64,000 bases of DNA. Source: Neckera pumila (Eukaryota; Streptophyta; Bryopsida; Hypnales; Neckeraceae). Positions 21,870 to 34,188 of this stretch are shown piece by piece. Location: NCBI GenBank assembly GCA_963969595.1, contig OZ018408.1, positions 13,141,823-13,205,822 on the forward strand, given 5' to 3'. A program made the position numbers and the translations under genes. The stretch's first letter is position 1. Every line of letters starts with the position of its first letter. A model generated the notes under the pieces. That model saw only the letters and a program-made list of their open reading frames with translations. It did no database searches and was not told the origin of the DNA.

Positions 21870-23951
21870 CACAAAAAGTGGACAAAGTCGGGGACAAAGT
21901 TGTGGAAATCCGCCAATTCAACAAAATTGACGTTAGATCCAATTTTGGATGAGATATCTAATACCAAATCCTTTAATTCTGGCAGAAAAGAAACTTACTA
22001 TAGTGTCACTTTTCATGAATGGAGCGCTGAAACGTAAATCTAGACAGGCCATAGGCAAGTTCTTAGAGCTTTGTGCAGTTGAATGTCATAATTCAGAGTT
22101 TCAAATAAATTTGGGCCCCATTACAACGTAATTGACATTCTCTTTCTTCCAGAGTTGAAGTGCCGTAAAATCTAAAATCAGCACAGTTTCATCCATCATA
22201 TCCAGTGCTGTGCCGACAATTGAATTCAAGCAATCTGCGAAGCTGGCTCAGAAAATTAAGAAAATATTGTTAATGCTAGGTTGATCAGGTCCTCGATCGA
22301 CTCGAGGTGAATGGGAGGAGATCATGTAAAAGATATTCAATTGAGCTTTTTCCAGGAATTACTGCATGAAAAGCGCTGCATACTTGCTGCTTCAGCCTAG
22401 CATGCGGACGTGGTTCATAGATGCTCACTTAAGTTGTAAAGATTGGATCTTCTAATAAACTTGTAGAACTGTCAAGGAAACCACAAACTCTGAATTCAAG
22501 GTTTTCAGGCTAAGTTTAGACCTAATAGCAAAAAGTCCAGTCGAGATTTGAGAGGTTATAAATATCAAGTTATAAATATCAGTGCCGAACAACTACGAAG
22601 CTGCCAATTGGTTTCAACTATCACCATTTGTGCAGTTTATTAAGTAAACTCTTCAATATGCAGACAAACCCGTACCGATTACCACCCATTACCACCTATC
22701 ACTCACTTCGGCCCTCTTGTATCTGTAGGCGTACTTTTTAAAACACAAATGTACACTGCTGGTATATGAGGCTTTTGTTCAACGAATGGGAAAGGTTTTG
22801 CTGCCCCGCAGATTCTGCACGTAACAGAGAAAGCTCTCCACCTCCGGTAGTGCATGTTTTGGCTTCGAATGTTCTGCCTATGTTAGGGTTTAGTTAACAT
22901 TTCATCGAAAGGTAAGCTAAGGACATGTAGTCATGATATGCAGTAGGCCTCTGCACTGCAGGGTAGATAAATTTCCAGTAATGCAAGCGTCAAACTGGCA
23001 TGCAATCTAAATGCTGAAGTAACAATAGATTACTTTTCTTGCATACTTGAGCAGTTGAACCCAAAGGCCACCTTGACTGCATTGCTTAGTAATGTTCTGC
23101 AAGACAAAATGATAATACTTGTTAAAAAGGATGTACGTGACTATTATAGAGCACCAAAATGGCGACATCATTTCCGCTCAGACTGGTATATATATAGATC
23201 TAACGCATAGTATTAGGTAGTCCAGCGACTGGAACTTCGCAAGTTTCACTTAAACCCACCATTTCAACAAATACGAGTACATGGCGGTACTTTCCATTGA
23301 ACACAAGGGAGATCTACCGATTTCTGGATTCCCATTCCCGTTTTAACAACCAGCTGGAAAATTTGTGCCATCTGCATGATTTCCCTGTTTGCCGCTTAGT
23401 TATATATTCCCGATAACCCTGTCCCTAGAGCAAAATCAACAGGGAAACTTCTGATAGTTCCGTAACGAAAGCAAGAATAATCTCCCTGTCAGTGGAACGA
23501 GTAAGCAGATTATCCATTCAAAAACGATACGTACTAGCTATAATTAATTAATCCGCATAACGTCCACTTCATTTAACTGGCTCAAATTAATTCCATTAAA
23601 TGCAGAGTACGTTATCCCACAAGAAGAGGACATGAAATGATTTAGGAGAGGGGAGTTAAATGGGGTGGTACTTGTAGGCTCTACCTTAGCAGTGTGCACA
23701 CAATTTGTGTTAGTGAGAAGCAATTTGCATATTAAATTGCTTATCTATCTGCTTAAATCCGCTTAACAAGTTTGTCTATGTCAAAATGGCGCATAATTAT
23801 AAGATTATGCAATACCGCCAATTTAAAGGATTTGACGTTACATGCCTTCGCTTGTTATGCTCCAGACTTGAAATTTAAAATTAGCAAGAAAGGTCATATA
23901 TTCACTTATTTGTTGGCCTCTGCCAATGAAATCTAGACACCACAGAATCGG
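21870..23951. other. Low-repeat intergenic region
   Basis: More balanced base composition than the element-rich parts. I looked for exons and repeats and support none. Confidence 0.4.
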
Positions 23952-24314
23952 TCAAAATATCCATAACCTCCAGAGCGTGCAGGGCCTCTTCTGAAGTGGC
24001 TCACACTCTTGCTTGTTGGCGGTACTAGTCGAACTGGTGGGCCGGACCCTGGGTTGCATTTCGACTTGAAATCTGCCGTCGACCTCTCGGATGATGATCT
24101 TCCTGTTGTCGACGCACTCGTCGGAGCTCACAATGACAGGCCTGCCGCTGGAGTCGGGCCCCAACAAATACTCCACATACGTATCACTGTAGTCCACATG
24201 CACCTTGTAGCTTTGGTTCTTTGCTACAGTCGCCAGTTTGATGAAATGTCGACAGTTCCCGATTCGCATGTCCATCTCTCGGGAAGTTCGGTTCACAATT
24301 TCGGTGGAACCCAT
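23952..24314 (-). CDS. Small plant-specific protein, DUF7748-like (tentative)
   Basis: A 120-residue frame opens with MGSTEIVNRTSREMDMRIGN. The central part has HVDYSDTYVEYLLGPDSSG and VIVSSDECVDNRKIIIRE; the C-terminus is Ser/Thr-rich then basic. The order (NxTS near the start, a small-residue VHVDxxxTYxEY block, then SSDxCxxxRxI) is what I recall of a short uncharacterised land-plant family labelled DUF7748. That label is from memory and tentative. On the minus strand a TATATA-type box lies about 125 bp upstream (near 24440), consistent with a real gene with a short 5' UTR. No signal peptide or membrane segment; probably cytosolic. Function unknown. Confidence 0.6.
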   Translation of the reverse strand: MGSTEIVNRTSREMDMRIGNCRHFIKLATVAKNQSYKVHVDYSDTYVEYLLGPDSSGRPVIVSSDECVDNRKIIIREVDGRFQVEMQPRVRPTSSTSTANKQECEPLQKRPCTLWRLWIF

Positions 24315-24577
24315 CGATCGATAGATTCGATCAAGATATCTCCACTGACGGCAAATCGAGGGATCGAGAACAGGCGAAGTCGTATCGATATTAATGAAAT
24401 CTGCATGTCAATTCCAAAACGACGAGCGATCAAGGTGTTAGAATATATAATCTTGAAGACAGTCATGACCCACTGGTCAGAAACAGCAAGTTTAATTTGA
24501 TATACCATGTGGTCACATATTGACGGTCAAATTCTCTAAATTACTTGGTATGATTAACAGCCCCAAAATGGAACCAA

Positions 24578-24825
24578 AATTTTGTTAAAATGGCGGTATT
24601 CAACAAACTTGGCACTTCTAAGTTTAGACCGTGCGTTCTGAAATCTGTACCAGTCTTAAACTTTAGAGGAAATGAATGGAAAAATGACTTACAGAATAAT
24701 GAAATTTCCGATATGGTGACATTTAAATGATGAAAGCTCTAAAAAGTATGACTGGTACGCTATATAAATATGGCCGTTTGGTAAAAGTGCCAATTTGGTG
24801 AAACGGTCACTTTAACAAATCTGAT
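24578..24825 (+). mobile_element. Diverged copy of the 30442-type MITE
   Basis: The left part TTTTGTTAAAATGGCGGTAT and the right part near 24815 (CACTTTAACAAAT) are inverted and match the 30442-30633 and 26586-26798 elements. Ends are blurred. Confidence 0.45.
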
Positions 24826-25208
24826 GTCCTTGGGGAAATCCTATTAATGTAACGATCATGACCACACAGGGAGGCTATCCTGGTTCGGAATCCCCACTTC
24901 CCCTTACAAAAATTTCAGAAGTTCCCCAGATGATTTATCGCTAGCAGGAACAGAAGTATCAGGTATATAAAAGGGGCAAATGAACAGGGAGATCAGTGGC
25001 ACAAATTATTCCCGTTGGCAGTACTGTAAACCAGGAATTATGGCAAACCGGGAACCAGAGATCAATATTCTCCCTAGCCTGAGCATGCCCAGTACGACGC
25101 ACTGGGTTGCAAACGAACCTGAGTGATCTGAGTATTTCGATCAGTTCGTGAATAATATTGTGGCAAATGTGGAATTGAACGCTCTCAGCGGTTTTCGTTA
25201 CAAAGTAC

Positions 25209-25298
25209 GTACAGCAGCTCGTGACGCATGACAACCTCCAACTCTCCAAGCAGGTGAAGCAGCTCCGACAGTCCGATGACTCCGATCTCCAGCGAAGC
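25209..25298 (-). other. Possible coding exon, unrecognised
   Basis: On the minus strand one frame reads IGVIGLSELLHLLGELEVVM then RHELLY, an amphipathic leucine-rich helix, ending at a GT dinucleotide (GTACTT). It is bounded upstream by a stop. It lies in the low-repeat segment near the 23952 gene, but I cannot link it to that gene or to a family. Confidence 0.2.
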
Positions 25299-26302
25299 TC
25301 AATTGTACGCTATCGAATCAACACACCCGGCCTATCGACTTTGTACTCCATTTGCTCATTTAACGACTTGATTCGACTACCCTGAGATATACATTCAAAC
25401 ATAAAATGGAAACGTACATTGACTCGATCGACCATGCATTGCCGACAAACTGATCGAAGTTAGTCGGACTTGCCAGAATATCCCAATCTAATGTAGTTTC
25501 AAGCTACGTTTTATGCTTGAATCGATCATCTAAGTAAGCGGACTCCACTTTAATATGTAATTTGCACTTGTGCAGAATTTTCACTCATTAATATCTTGTT
25601 CAGCAAGGCTGGAACTATTTTTGCAGTAAAATCCAAGCTAGTGAAAATTTTATTGTTTCGAGGTGCTGAAATTCAACACTTCCAGAATGGAGCACTCGGA
25701 CTTGAAAGTTAACGCAATTAAACGTGACTTCTACGCAAACACTGACAGCGGGCCGGGTGCCCGGGTGGACCATATTTGAGCCTGAGTCGACATATCAGTG
25801 GGGGTAATTAACTAGCTGATATTAGTTTTATTTTACTGCGACGACAAATTCATTACATTGACGCAATCAGGAGCTAGCAGATTCAATTCCAGAAACTTCG
25901 ACTTTGTGTAAATTTGCGGTGTCAGATGCCCCGTTCAGGCCGGCTAATTTCTTCGATAAATTAGTCGGCAGATACTTATACGGAGAAGTCTGCAGGAACG
26001 GTCTCGAGAATGTCGAAAAGATTCCTTCCGAGTCCCGACGAAAACAGGAATCGATGCATGGGCAGAAAGCAAGTGAGGGACCCTGATCTAGAGAAAATTT
26101 GGAACTAGAGCGGCGAAAATGTTGTTCTGTGGAAAAAAACGACGTTCTGTGGAAGAAATACCGAAAGGAGGGAGGGTGATTTTCAAGACCAATTTTTGAT
26201 GCATTGACCAAAATTGAAGTTTAAAACTTTTTTTTGTAATTCCAACAGCGTAAAAGAGAGCCTTATGTAAAGGTGTGGGAAAAATTTCAGTGCATTAATT
26301 GA

Positions 26303-26330
26303 GGGTGATTGCAAGAAACATTTGTTGATA
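26303..26330 (+). repeat. Solo S-family terminus
   Basis: GGGTGATTGCAAGAAACATT matches the S-family end, but no facing partner was found downstream. It is probably the remnant of a deleted element. Confidence 0.5.
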
Positions 26331-26585
26331 CTGTTGTGTTCTAATGTTGTCATTAAAAAAAACTTGGAACGACACATTCACATCAATGTCATCATTGACA
26401 CTTTGACAGCAATAGATATTTCAAGCAACATGTCACTTGCTCTTAGATATGGTGTCGTATTTAGAACATGGTCGCCTTTAGAGCAGACTACCTCACAATA
26501 ATTGCATGCCTTAACATGGAGGCTAATTATAGATGCTTTGAGGCTAAAAGGTCATGGTCATCATATCCAATTGTTCCAACCAATA

Positions 26586-26798
26586 GGGAATTTCGTAAAA
26601 ATGGTGATATTACATACGCCATTTTTAGACCACGCTGTCTAAATCGTAAAAGTACCATCTATGATAAGTATAGATTTCAAATTGCCTAGTTTGAATTGTA
26701 AAAAATGCCACCCAGAGCAAATATAGATTTCAAACTGCACAATTTAAACTGTAAAAGTACTAAAGCTGCAGAGTGACTGCCATTTTAACAAATTTCCC
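26586..26798 (+). mobile_element. Palindrome-ended MITE related to 30442-30633
   Basis: Left end GGGAATTTCGTAAAAATGG, right end CCATTTTAACAAATTTCCC, in the same orientation and with the same central TATAGATTT blocks as 30442-30633. TA flanks are plausible but not exact. Confidence 0.6.
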
Positions 26799-26799
26799 C

Positions 26800-27678
26800 A
26801 TACCATCAAAAATATCAATCCTTCATAATATATAACTTAAGGTAGACCACCCATTCCTACCGATACTGCATCCAACTCAATCATCATATACCTCATATAC
26901 CAATGAAGTACATTCTAGAAGAAAAATGTATTCTATTGAGAGAGGAGTGTTTAAGGGATGAGATTGGATGCGTCTACTATAGTAGTTTGCTAGCTTAGAA
27001 GTTTAATTAGCCTTTGTAAATATTTAAAACTAGGTTCAATAATACTCAGAGGTAATTTTAATTGTACTTGCTAGCAAGAAGTTAAATGTCAAGGTAAGCT
27101 AAACATATTGTAGGTAATTAACAATCAGCTTCATTACCATGAGAGGTAGTTAAACTATAAATAAATGGTGCGGTAGATTTAGTGCACATCAGATTATTGA
27201 TTCCTTAGACCAAGGAAACAAACCCAATTTTTTGTACCATAATTATGTGAGGATGGTAAAACATAGCAAATTCACATAGGATATTTCAAAGATAGCAAAT
27301 CCAAATAGGATTTGAAAAGGATTGTAATTCACGGTAAATCTTTTTAGCTTTTAATTTTTAATTTTTAATTTTTAATTTTAAAAATTTTAAAAAAAATTGA
27401 ATTTTTTTTCTTACAACATTTGTATTGTGATATGTATTGTAATACTAGATAGCATCTCAATATCTCAAGCACATATCTTGGCATTCAAGCTTGAATTATG
27501 TATTAAAAAAAATCAAAGAATAAATAAAACAAAAAAGTACATTAAGAAGTCAAAATGTTGTAAAAGATGTCTATATAGCTTGGTCCAAGGCATGTTCACT
27601 AAAAAATATAGAATCAAATTCCATTCCTCTAACTTTATAGCAAAGTAGGGACATCTATGAAAAATAATGAGTTCAGAC
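26800..27678. other. Intergenic, with low-complexity T/A tract
   Basis: Nothing supported as a gene. A run of TTTTTAA units lies at 27345-27410. Confidence 0.4.
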
Positions 27679-27682
27679 TTCA

Positions 27683-28536
27683 AAGCAATTGCAAGAAACA
27701 CTTGTACTATTTTTTCTCACTCATTCATTGCAGAAGTTGTTTCGTGCCGTAAGTATTGCAAACATGATTGAAAGAACATAATATTCAAAAGATAGGTTCC
27801 TATAGCAATTTAAAATGTATTTGAATTATTTGAATTTTTTCAAAATTATGAGTTCAATAGGTGACATTGAATTTTGAATATATGTCACACATGCGGTTTT
27901 GATGGATTTGTAACAATTGTGTACCTTTTTTTAAGAGTTACATATTTATATCATCAAATTTTTTAGGCTAGCTCTTCTAATAGAAATACACCTTTTAAGG
28001 AAAAGAATTTCCAAAAACATGTGTCAAGTATATCTTACGTTGACCTAAAGTGTGCTATATTTAGGTTGAATTTATGTTGAATTAAAAAGGGTTTTTTAGT
28101 TTTAGTTTTGATTATCTTTCTTTGCTCTTAGTTGACAATAATGGATACTTCTAAAATAAAAATCTTAAGTGCATTTTCTAATTTTTAAAAATAGAAATGT
28201 GGAAGTCTCATTTTCTAGCTTAGATTGTAGCTTGCGGCAAATAATATTTCAGGATATACAAAAAGACTCAATAGTACTAATGAAGGCCTATATTGGAGGT
28301 AATTTGTCAATGTAAATTATTTTTTATGCAAATTAAGTTTTGCCATCCACCCTTGCCATTCAATGATGAATATCTAGAGTTGTCAAAATAGTAAATCTAA
28401 AATCCAAATGACTGTTTGAATTTCATATCCCATGCCTCCAGTAGTATTAAAGGTAACTCGTAGTACAAAAAGAACAAAACTGCTGAAAATAAAAAAAACA
28501 CAACAAATAATACAAGTGTTTCTTGCAATCGTCCTT
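27683..28536 (+). mobile_element. S-family element S2 (854 bp), 4-bp duplication TTCA
   Basis: The left end ATTGCAAGAAACACTTGTAC (terminal bases mutated) faces ACAAGTGTTTCTTGCAATCG at the right. TTCA flanks both sides (27679-27682 and 28537-28540). Longer than S1 and without coding capacity. Confidence 0.8.
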
Positions 28537-28899
28537 CATTGAAAGCCATAACTATTGTTTATCACTTTCCTATGCAATGAAGAAAATTATTCAACTTCCA
28601 ATATTATCTGAAGGATTTTTGAAAGCTTAAGAAAAAATATTTATTAATTGACAAATAACTTACTAATGAAAAATGAATTGCCAGTTGAGCCCTTCCAATT
28701 TTAAATAAATATTTGGCAAAATTGTGCCAAAGGTGATTTCCTGCTATGGTGATCTTGAAAGCCATCCAACAGCCGATTTTTGGCCTTTATAATAATAGAG
28801 CCAAGAAAAGAACTCCAACCCTTCAATTGGTATAAATTAAGAGTCTTGATGTTCTAGAAAACTAGCATGAGTGACTCTAAAGTAACAGGTCCAGAAATT

Positions 28900-29180
28900 G
28901 CCCACTTAAGAGCTGAAAGTGAATTTGGAGGTGGTGAAGCTTCTTGAAATAATTTTCAGTAAATTTTCTTTGATAGACAAGTGGAATTGACATCTAATCC
29001 AAGTCATTTCATATTTTTTTGAGCTTTGCAGAATTTATTATAAAATTTTGAAGTTGAAATGGCATAAAGCTCTATAATTGTCCACCTCCTAAAATCTACA
29101 CTATCTGTACATTGTTGAAGGCTATGAAACATGTACACTCAATGTACATTTGAGGATGGGCAGTTTTAAAGCCTAAGCCT
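28900..29180 (-). repeat. Dispersed repeat family F, copy 2
   Basis: Its reverse complement is collinear with 2583-2930: GGCTTTAAAACTGCCCATCC, then AATGTACAG, then AAAAAAATATGAAATGACTT, then TTTCAAGAAGCTTCACC. It carries only one copy of the unit that is expanded four-fold at 2652. Confidence 0.7.
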
Positions 29181-29442
29181 GTTACCTTAGATGATTGAGT
29201 GACCTAACATGGGTTACAAATACTATTGTATGAAGTTTAAAACAACAAGCCTTCTGGTTTTGGAGTACTCGCAAACACGGGACTCCAAAAATTGGGGCAT
29301 TCGCAGTCTGCACAGGCACAAGTTTCTCCAGACTGTGAAGACTTGACTGACATGGTCCCCATTGTCGGCCATCGACTGCAGCAATGAAAGCATCTTGCAA
29401 GGCAAGTCCATCTAACAAGCAACTTGGGAAATTTTGGCCGTG

Positions 29443-29953
29443 GGGTGATTGCAAGAAATACTTGTCCTATTTTTTGTCCCCTTGTCCTTGGATGGGTGGT
29501 TTTTTGCTCATAATTTTTGCACCGTTTGTCCATTTGACGTGATTTTATGAAAATAGCAACATGCCAGTTGCCCACATAGGGTCAAAGTGACCTTCCTTTG
29601 CGCGAAGGTTACGAAGAGGAAAAATTTTCCTACATTAATTTTTTGGTGCAATGTGAGCGCAATCTTCTCTAGAAAAATGGATTTTTTTTGTTTGAATTTT
29701 TGAATTTTTTTCAATTATTAAAAATAAAAAGGTGCACATATTCCTTTTGTGCTATTTTTTGTTGCCAGTGGCTTCTATAGTACTTCGCAGCAGTATATAG
29801 TATTGCATAGTACTGAATTGATGGTTGAAATTTGTAAGGGCGCTACGGAAACATAGTAATGATAATACTGTATAGTACTGATAATATTGCCAGTTCTATG
29901 ACCAAAAACGCAGTTTTTGAGCCAAAAATGTGAAGTGTTTCTTGCAATCACCC
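29443..29953 (+). mobile_element. S-family element S3 (511 bp), 4-bp duplication CGTG
   Basis: Ends GGGTGATTGCAAGAAATACT and AAGTGTTTCTTGCAATCACCC; CGTG at 29439-29442 and 29954-29957. The shortest S copy. It proves the target is not restricted to TTAN. Confidence 0.88.
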
Positions 29954-29957
29954 CGTG

Positions 29958-30439
29958 GCACATTATGAACTAAATGAGATAATAGCCATGCAGGATACCA
30001 ATACGGCCTGCAGGATTGTCTGTTCAAGTCGTAGAGTGACGAGAGTAGATCCTTCAAGCTATATTGGCACCCTCCATGGCCATTATGTTCACAATGGTCA
30101 CAACTAGAATTCTCAGCATGTGGCACGGCGCTATTTGTCAACTAGTTTGTATTGAGTGCTTGCCATTTCCAATTGGTGTCCATCGTGTTTTCAACTAGTG
30201 CCAATCACACTATGGCAATTATTTGTTGTCTGCCAATCTTTGCGAGGAGCTTGATTACCCAAATGTTGATGAATGTTACGAAGGGTGTGATAATTTGCTT
30301 GCTTATAGCCAATCATAGAACACCACGGTGGAGAGAATTCTAGTCGTGGCCAATACGGTAACATACTACGGTAGCCAACCCTTTCCTAGTCACTTTCATT
30401 TTGGTAGCCTAGGATGGTTTATTCCCATGCAAGTAGAGA
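29958..30439. other. Intergenic, nothing recognised
   Basis: Short open frames on both strands show no family motif or coding composition. Confidence 0.35.
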
Positions 30440-30441
30440 TA

Positions 30442-30633
30442 TGGGCAATTTCATTAAAGTGGCGGTATTCCAAGTGCCACTTTTACAGTGTGCCATTTTC
30501 ACCATCTAGGACAGGTATAGATTTTAGAATGGCTGTTTTGAACCATTTAGGACAGATATAGATTTAAAACGGCCATTCCGAATTGTTTTCACGCCATTTA
30601 AAAAAAATATTGCCATTTTAATGAAATTGCCCA
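30442..30633 (+). mobile_element. 192-bp MITE with TA target
   Basis: Terminal repeats TGGGCAATTTCATTAAAG and TTTAATGAAATTGCCCA, TA on both sides (30440-30441, 30634-30635). Two internal ATAGATTT blocks. TA target and size fit Stowaway/mariner-type MITEs. Confidence 0.75.
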
Positions 30634-30689
30634 TAGATAAATAATTGATCATTTATTACACATTATTTTTTGTTACATGACTTTCAATT

Positions 30690-31700
30690 GTACAACCAAT
30701 CTTTGGTCGGAAATAGGATGAGTGGATGACCTATATGACTAGTATGGGATGAATAGAATCTTCACGTAGAAAATTCATGGTAATTTGGTTTGGGAAATAA
30801 AATTGTGAAAAATTATGGAATTTTCCTTAAATCTATTTTTGTACACAAGGAAATTTTTCCACTCACTCGTAACTGCCTTCCAGATATGCTCAATTATGTT
30901 CAACTGCTTAAGTGGTTGGAATTGGGTCAACTACGGTGGTTGTGCAACAAACCAAATGCGGGCACCGTTTTGCCCCTGCATTTTATCTTTGGAAAAAACA
31001 CAAGAACTTTTTATATTTTACTCATGATAAAATTTGCAAATTTTGAGTTCAGATTTGCAATCAAGCCCCAAATTAGCTAGAAGAGGTGTAGATGAAGAAT
31101 ATTAACCAAGTACAAAAAAGGGGGCTCTTTTTTACATTCACCCTTGCCCTGGATTCCATATTCAGCTCATTGCACAATCATAAGCATGGCTAGTTAGGTC
31201 GAGCTTACAGTTGTATGACAAGCCTAATGCGGAGGTCGTTTTGCTCCCCCTTGTTTTACCCCATAAACGTTTTATTTGCAATGCATGAAAAAATTTGCAT
31301 AGTTCATATTTACAACGAGAGGTCTCAAAATAGCTAGGGGAGGCAACCCATTCCCGACTACTCTTCCATTTTGGCTATGTAGTCCATTCTCTTTCCGTGA
31401 AGGAGCAGATGAGCAGTTATTAATTATGGCGTAGTTCCTGGTGCAATTGTGGTGCATTTTCATTGGCTACAAGCTTCTCAATATTGCAACCAACTCTTGG
31501 TGGGTTTTACAGTTAGCCTTTGGTTGGAAATAGGAAAGTCTATATGACGAGAACGGGTCGAACAGAATCTTCAACTAAAAAATTCATAGTAAATGCAATT
31601 TGAGAAATAAAAATCTGAAAAATCATGGAAACTTTCCTTACTCTATTTCTGCAAACAGATTAATTTCCCCACTAAAGAAACCCAAGTTGCAGGCATGCGT
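30690..31700 (+). repeat. Diverged duplicated segment
   Basis: Blocks recur in the same order about 250-820 bp apart: GGAAATAGGA (30710 and 31525), GAATCTTCA (30750 and 31565), AATGCGG (30956 and 31227), AATAGCTAG/ATTAGCTAG (31075 and 31330). A third piece with CTTTTTTAC-TTCACCCTTG follows the B7 element near 32755. Boundaries are approximate; it may be an old tandemly duplicated element split by B7. Confidence 0.5.
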
Positions 31701-31710
31701 AAATCCTTAA

Positions 31711-32674
31711 CCCCTAAAGGACCAAAGTGATTTTCCTATCAAAAACCACTCAAAACTATCATTTCTATTGCAAAGAGAAAAAAACTTAAATTTTTTTTTT
31801 TGCATATCCAACCATATGATCTTATACTTGACTAGTATATGAATACATGGAAGAAACTTAAGAAACTTTGACCTTATAGATTGTAAGATATATGCGTTTA
31901 AAGTGAAGAAAACAAATTTTTTTGCACCTTGTTTGACTAGATATTTTGGCTTTGAATCTTTTGAGTTCAAATTTTTTGCACTAAGTATTTTGATTTTCTA
32001 CTTATGTATATTAAGTTGTTGAGTTGAGAATCTCCAAAAAAAATTTAGGAAAAAATCACTTAATTTTCACTCATTAAAAAATTGTTAAGTAGAGATGGGT
32101 TCAAGATTGAAGAGAAAACTAAATTGTTAATAGCTTTTAGATGGAATTGAATCACAATAATCGCAATGGTGAGATTGTTCTAGCAAGAAAATTTGACTAT
32201 GTAACAATTTTTTTGACTATGTAACAATTTGACTATGTAACAATCTAACAATTTTTTTTTGAAAAATTCTGAAAATTGCATTCAAAATTGCATCCTACAA
32301 GTTATTTTTCCAAGAAGATGCTTAGATTGCCCAAAAAACTAAGATTGTCCATAACTTTCTCATTATTAGTCCAAATTAAATGAAACAAAGCTTCAGATGT
32401 AGACAAAAATATAATCTTTGAGAAAAAAATTTGAAAATAAAATATTTTGGTTTTTTTCTGCTTTTGTTTGTGCTACCCGCCAAACTCCATTTTTGCTTAT
32501 TGTACCATAACTTTTGCACCCAGGCATCAATTAAAATAAAATTTATATATTCACAAAGCTCTTGCAAAAATACTCAACCTCAAAAAATCCCAAAAAACAT
32601 CACTAAAAATTGAGATTGTAGGAACCTGCCCGGACCCAAATTGTCCCCCGAGTGGACAAATGGTCCTTTAGGGG
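31711..32674 (+). mobile_element. TTAA element, subfamily B, copy B7 (964 bp)
   Basis: TTAA flanks at 31707-31710 and 32675-32678; 13-bp perfect inverted ends CCCCTAAAGGACC. The extra length is explained by a small internal repeat (GACTATGTAACAA three times, about 32180-32245). The subterminal TTGTCCCC palindrome is partly kept near 32640. Confidence 0.92.
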
Positions 32675-32678
32675 TTAA

Positions 32679-33833
32679 GTAATCGGAAATGGGTTGCCTC
32701 CCCTAATCCTGAGAGGTGTAGGGAAATAGATTTAATATGGCACAACGTAGGGGGTCTTTTTTACCTTCACCCTTGGCTGGACCTCCTTATTAGGCTCGTC
32801 CAATACAACTTTGAGCTCAACGAACTCCTCGACGATCCCACACAGGGAGAGAAACAAACAGTGATTCCAAAATAGACACAAAATTATTGTGACAGTACTA
32901 ACTTTCAGTCGATCAACGACGCCCGCAATCAATTTCCAGTAACTGAAAGTCAATACGGCAAATGACTGGTCTGCTATAAAAATCAATGCATTGGTTTGAA
33001 CAGACAAGGATGGCTTGAGTATAGGGCAATGCCCGACGACAAGAGGCCATTGTTCAACATAAACCATGAGTATCATGAGCAAAAGAGGATGAATATTGGG
33101 GATGAAAAATTGAAACTGGATGAGGAATCCGTAATGCCCGATTACACAAGAAATCCCGCACAATCGGGCATTACGCTGCAGAAGCCTCCCCGCAAATGTA
33201 TGGGGAAATTCCTGCGAGTGGTTTACGAGTTAAGTAAGAAGTTTCCATAGCGAGCTCCATGGTCTTCAGGTTCACTTTGCGAAGCTAGAAAGTCGTTCAG
33301 ATATGTCGTGTTTGATCGATTGATCTGCTGCTAGAAGAAATCACATCGGTTGGTGTTTGGTGGATCTGTTGTTGCAGTAATTCAGTGCATCCACTTGTGT
33401 CGATCGATCTGCTGTGGTTGCGCCATCATGTACATCAATTAGATCGATCCTAAAGGGTAGGAGGTTCATAAATTGGAGCGGGTTTTAAATGTGTTCCCTA
33501 TCTAGGAATGAATGACATGTTCCTTGAAATGTCTAATACTGTCATTGATCAGGTCGTATTTAGAATACGGGTTGCTTTTAGACTAGACTACCTTAGGATA
33601 TGTGTCGGGCGGAGTTTGTAGCCATGGATGTTAAGTGGCGACCAAATGGGTAATTTTACCAAAAATGGGCAATTTTTAGACTTTTTTCTTTCCAAAAACC
33701 CTTAAGATTCTTTAGAAGATGAATGTGCAATAGATAATATTCATAACAGTGCAATCAAATATTCAATGTACATACTCATCTACAGAAAAACTTGAGAAAA
33801 AACAACCTCTATCCACATTTACTGAAATCCTCC
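32679..33833. other. Low-repeat intergenic region
   Basis: Overlapping open frames of 143 residues (minus, 32732-33163) and 84 residues (plus, 32996-33250) exist, but neither has a recognisable motif. Short pieces near 33546 resemble 26455 (GTCGTATTTAGAA). Confidence 0.35.
33131..33174. repeat. 13-bp perfect inverted repeat (hairpin)
   Basis: GTAATGCCCGATT (33131-33143) and AATCGGGCATTAC (33162-33174) with an 18-nt spacer, in low-repeat sequence. Not at the edge of any element I can define. Confidence 0.8.
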
Positions 33834-33882
33834 TTAACCTCCAAAGTCCCAAGTCCATTTCTCCATCAAAAAACATTCAAAA

Positions 33883-34188
33883 CATTAGAGGAAAAATCAG
33901 CCCTCCAAAGGGTCATTCTAAATTGACATGCCAAGCTATAATTGTAAGCTTGGCTTGTCAATCTGAAAAAGTATCCCCTATGAATTTTGCAATTTTTATT
34001 GATTTTATTTTTTTTATTTATTAAAAAAAAAATTAATTGTAAAACTCGGATCCTGCGCCACTGTCACTGCAATTTCAGCTGTGCAAAAATAGGGAGAAAA
34101 GAAATTTTTTAGCCCCAAAAAACAAAATTTCAGGGTATTTCGGAGGATTGTGGAGCAGCCTTTCGGAGGCTTGAAATTTTCTCTAATG
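33883..34188 (+). mobile_element. D-family element (306 bp), no target duplication
   Basis: Starts CATTAGAGGAAAAATCAG and ends AATTTTCTCTAATG. The host reads CATTCAAAA before it and CTACCATTTT after it; joined, they restore the uninterrupted B block (ACTCAAAACTGCCATTT in other copies). Shares its interior, in reverse, with 36782-37116. Confidence 0.85.

Noticed and set aside
29182..29575. Three overlapping minus-strand frames of 62-112 codons
   Set aside because: They overlap each other in different frames and run into the S3 element. No recognisable motif.
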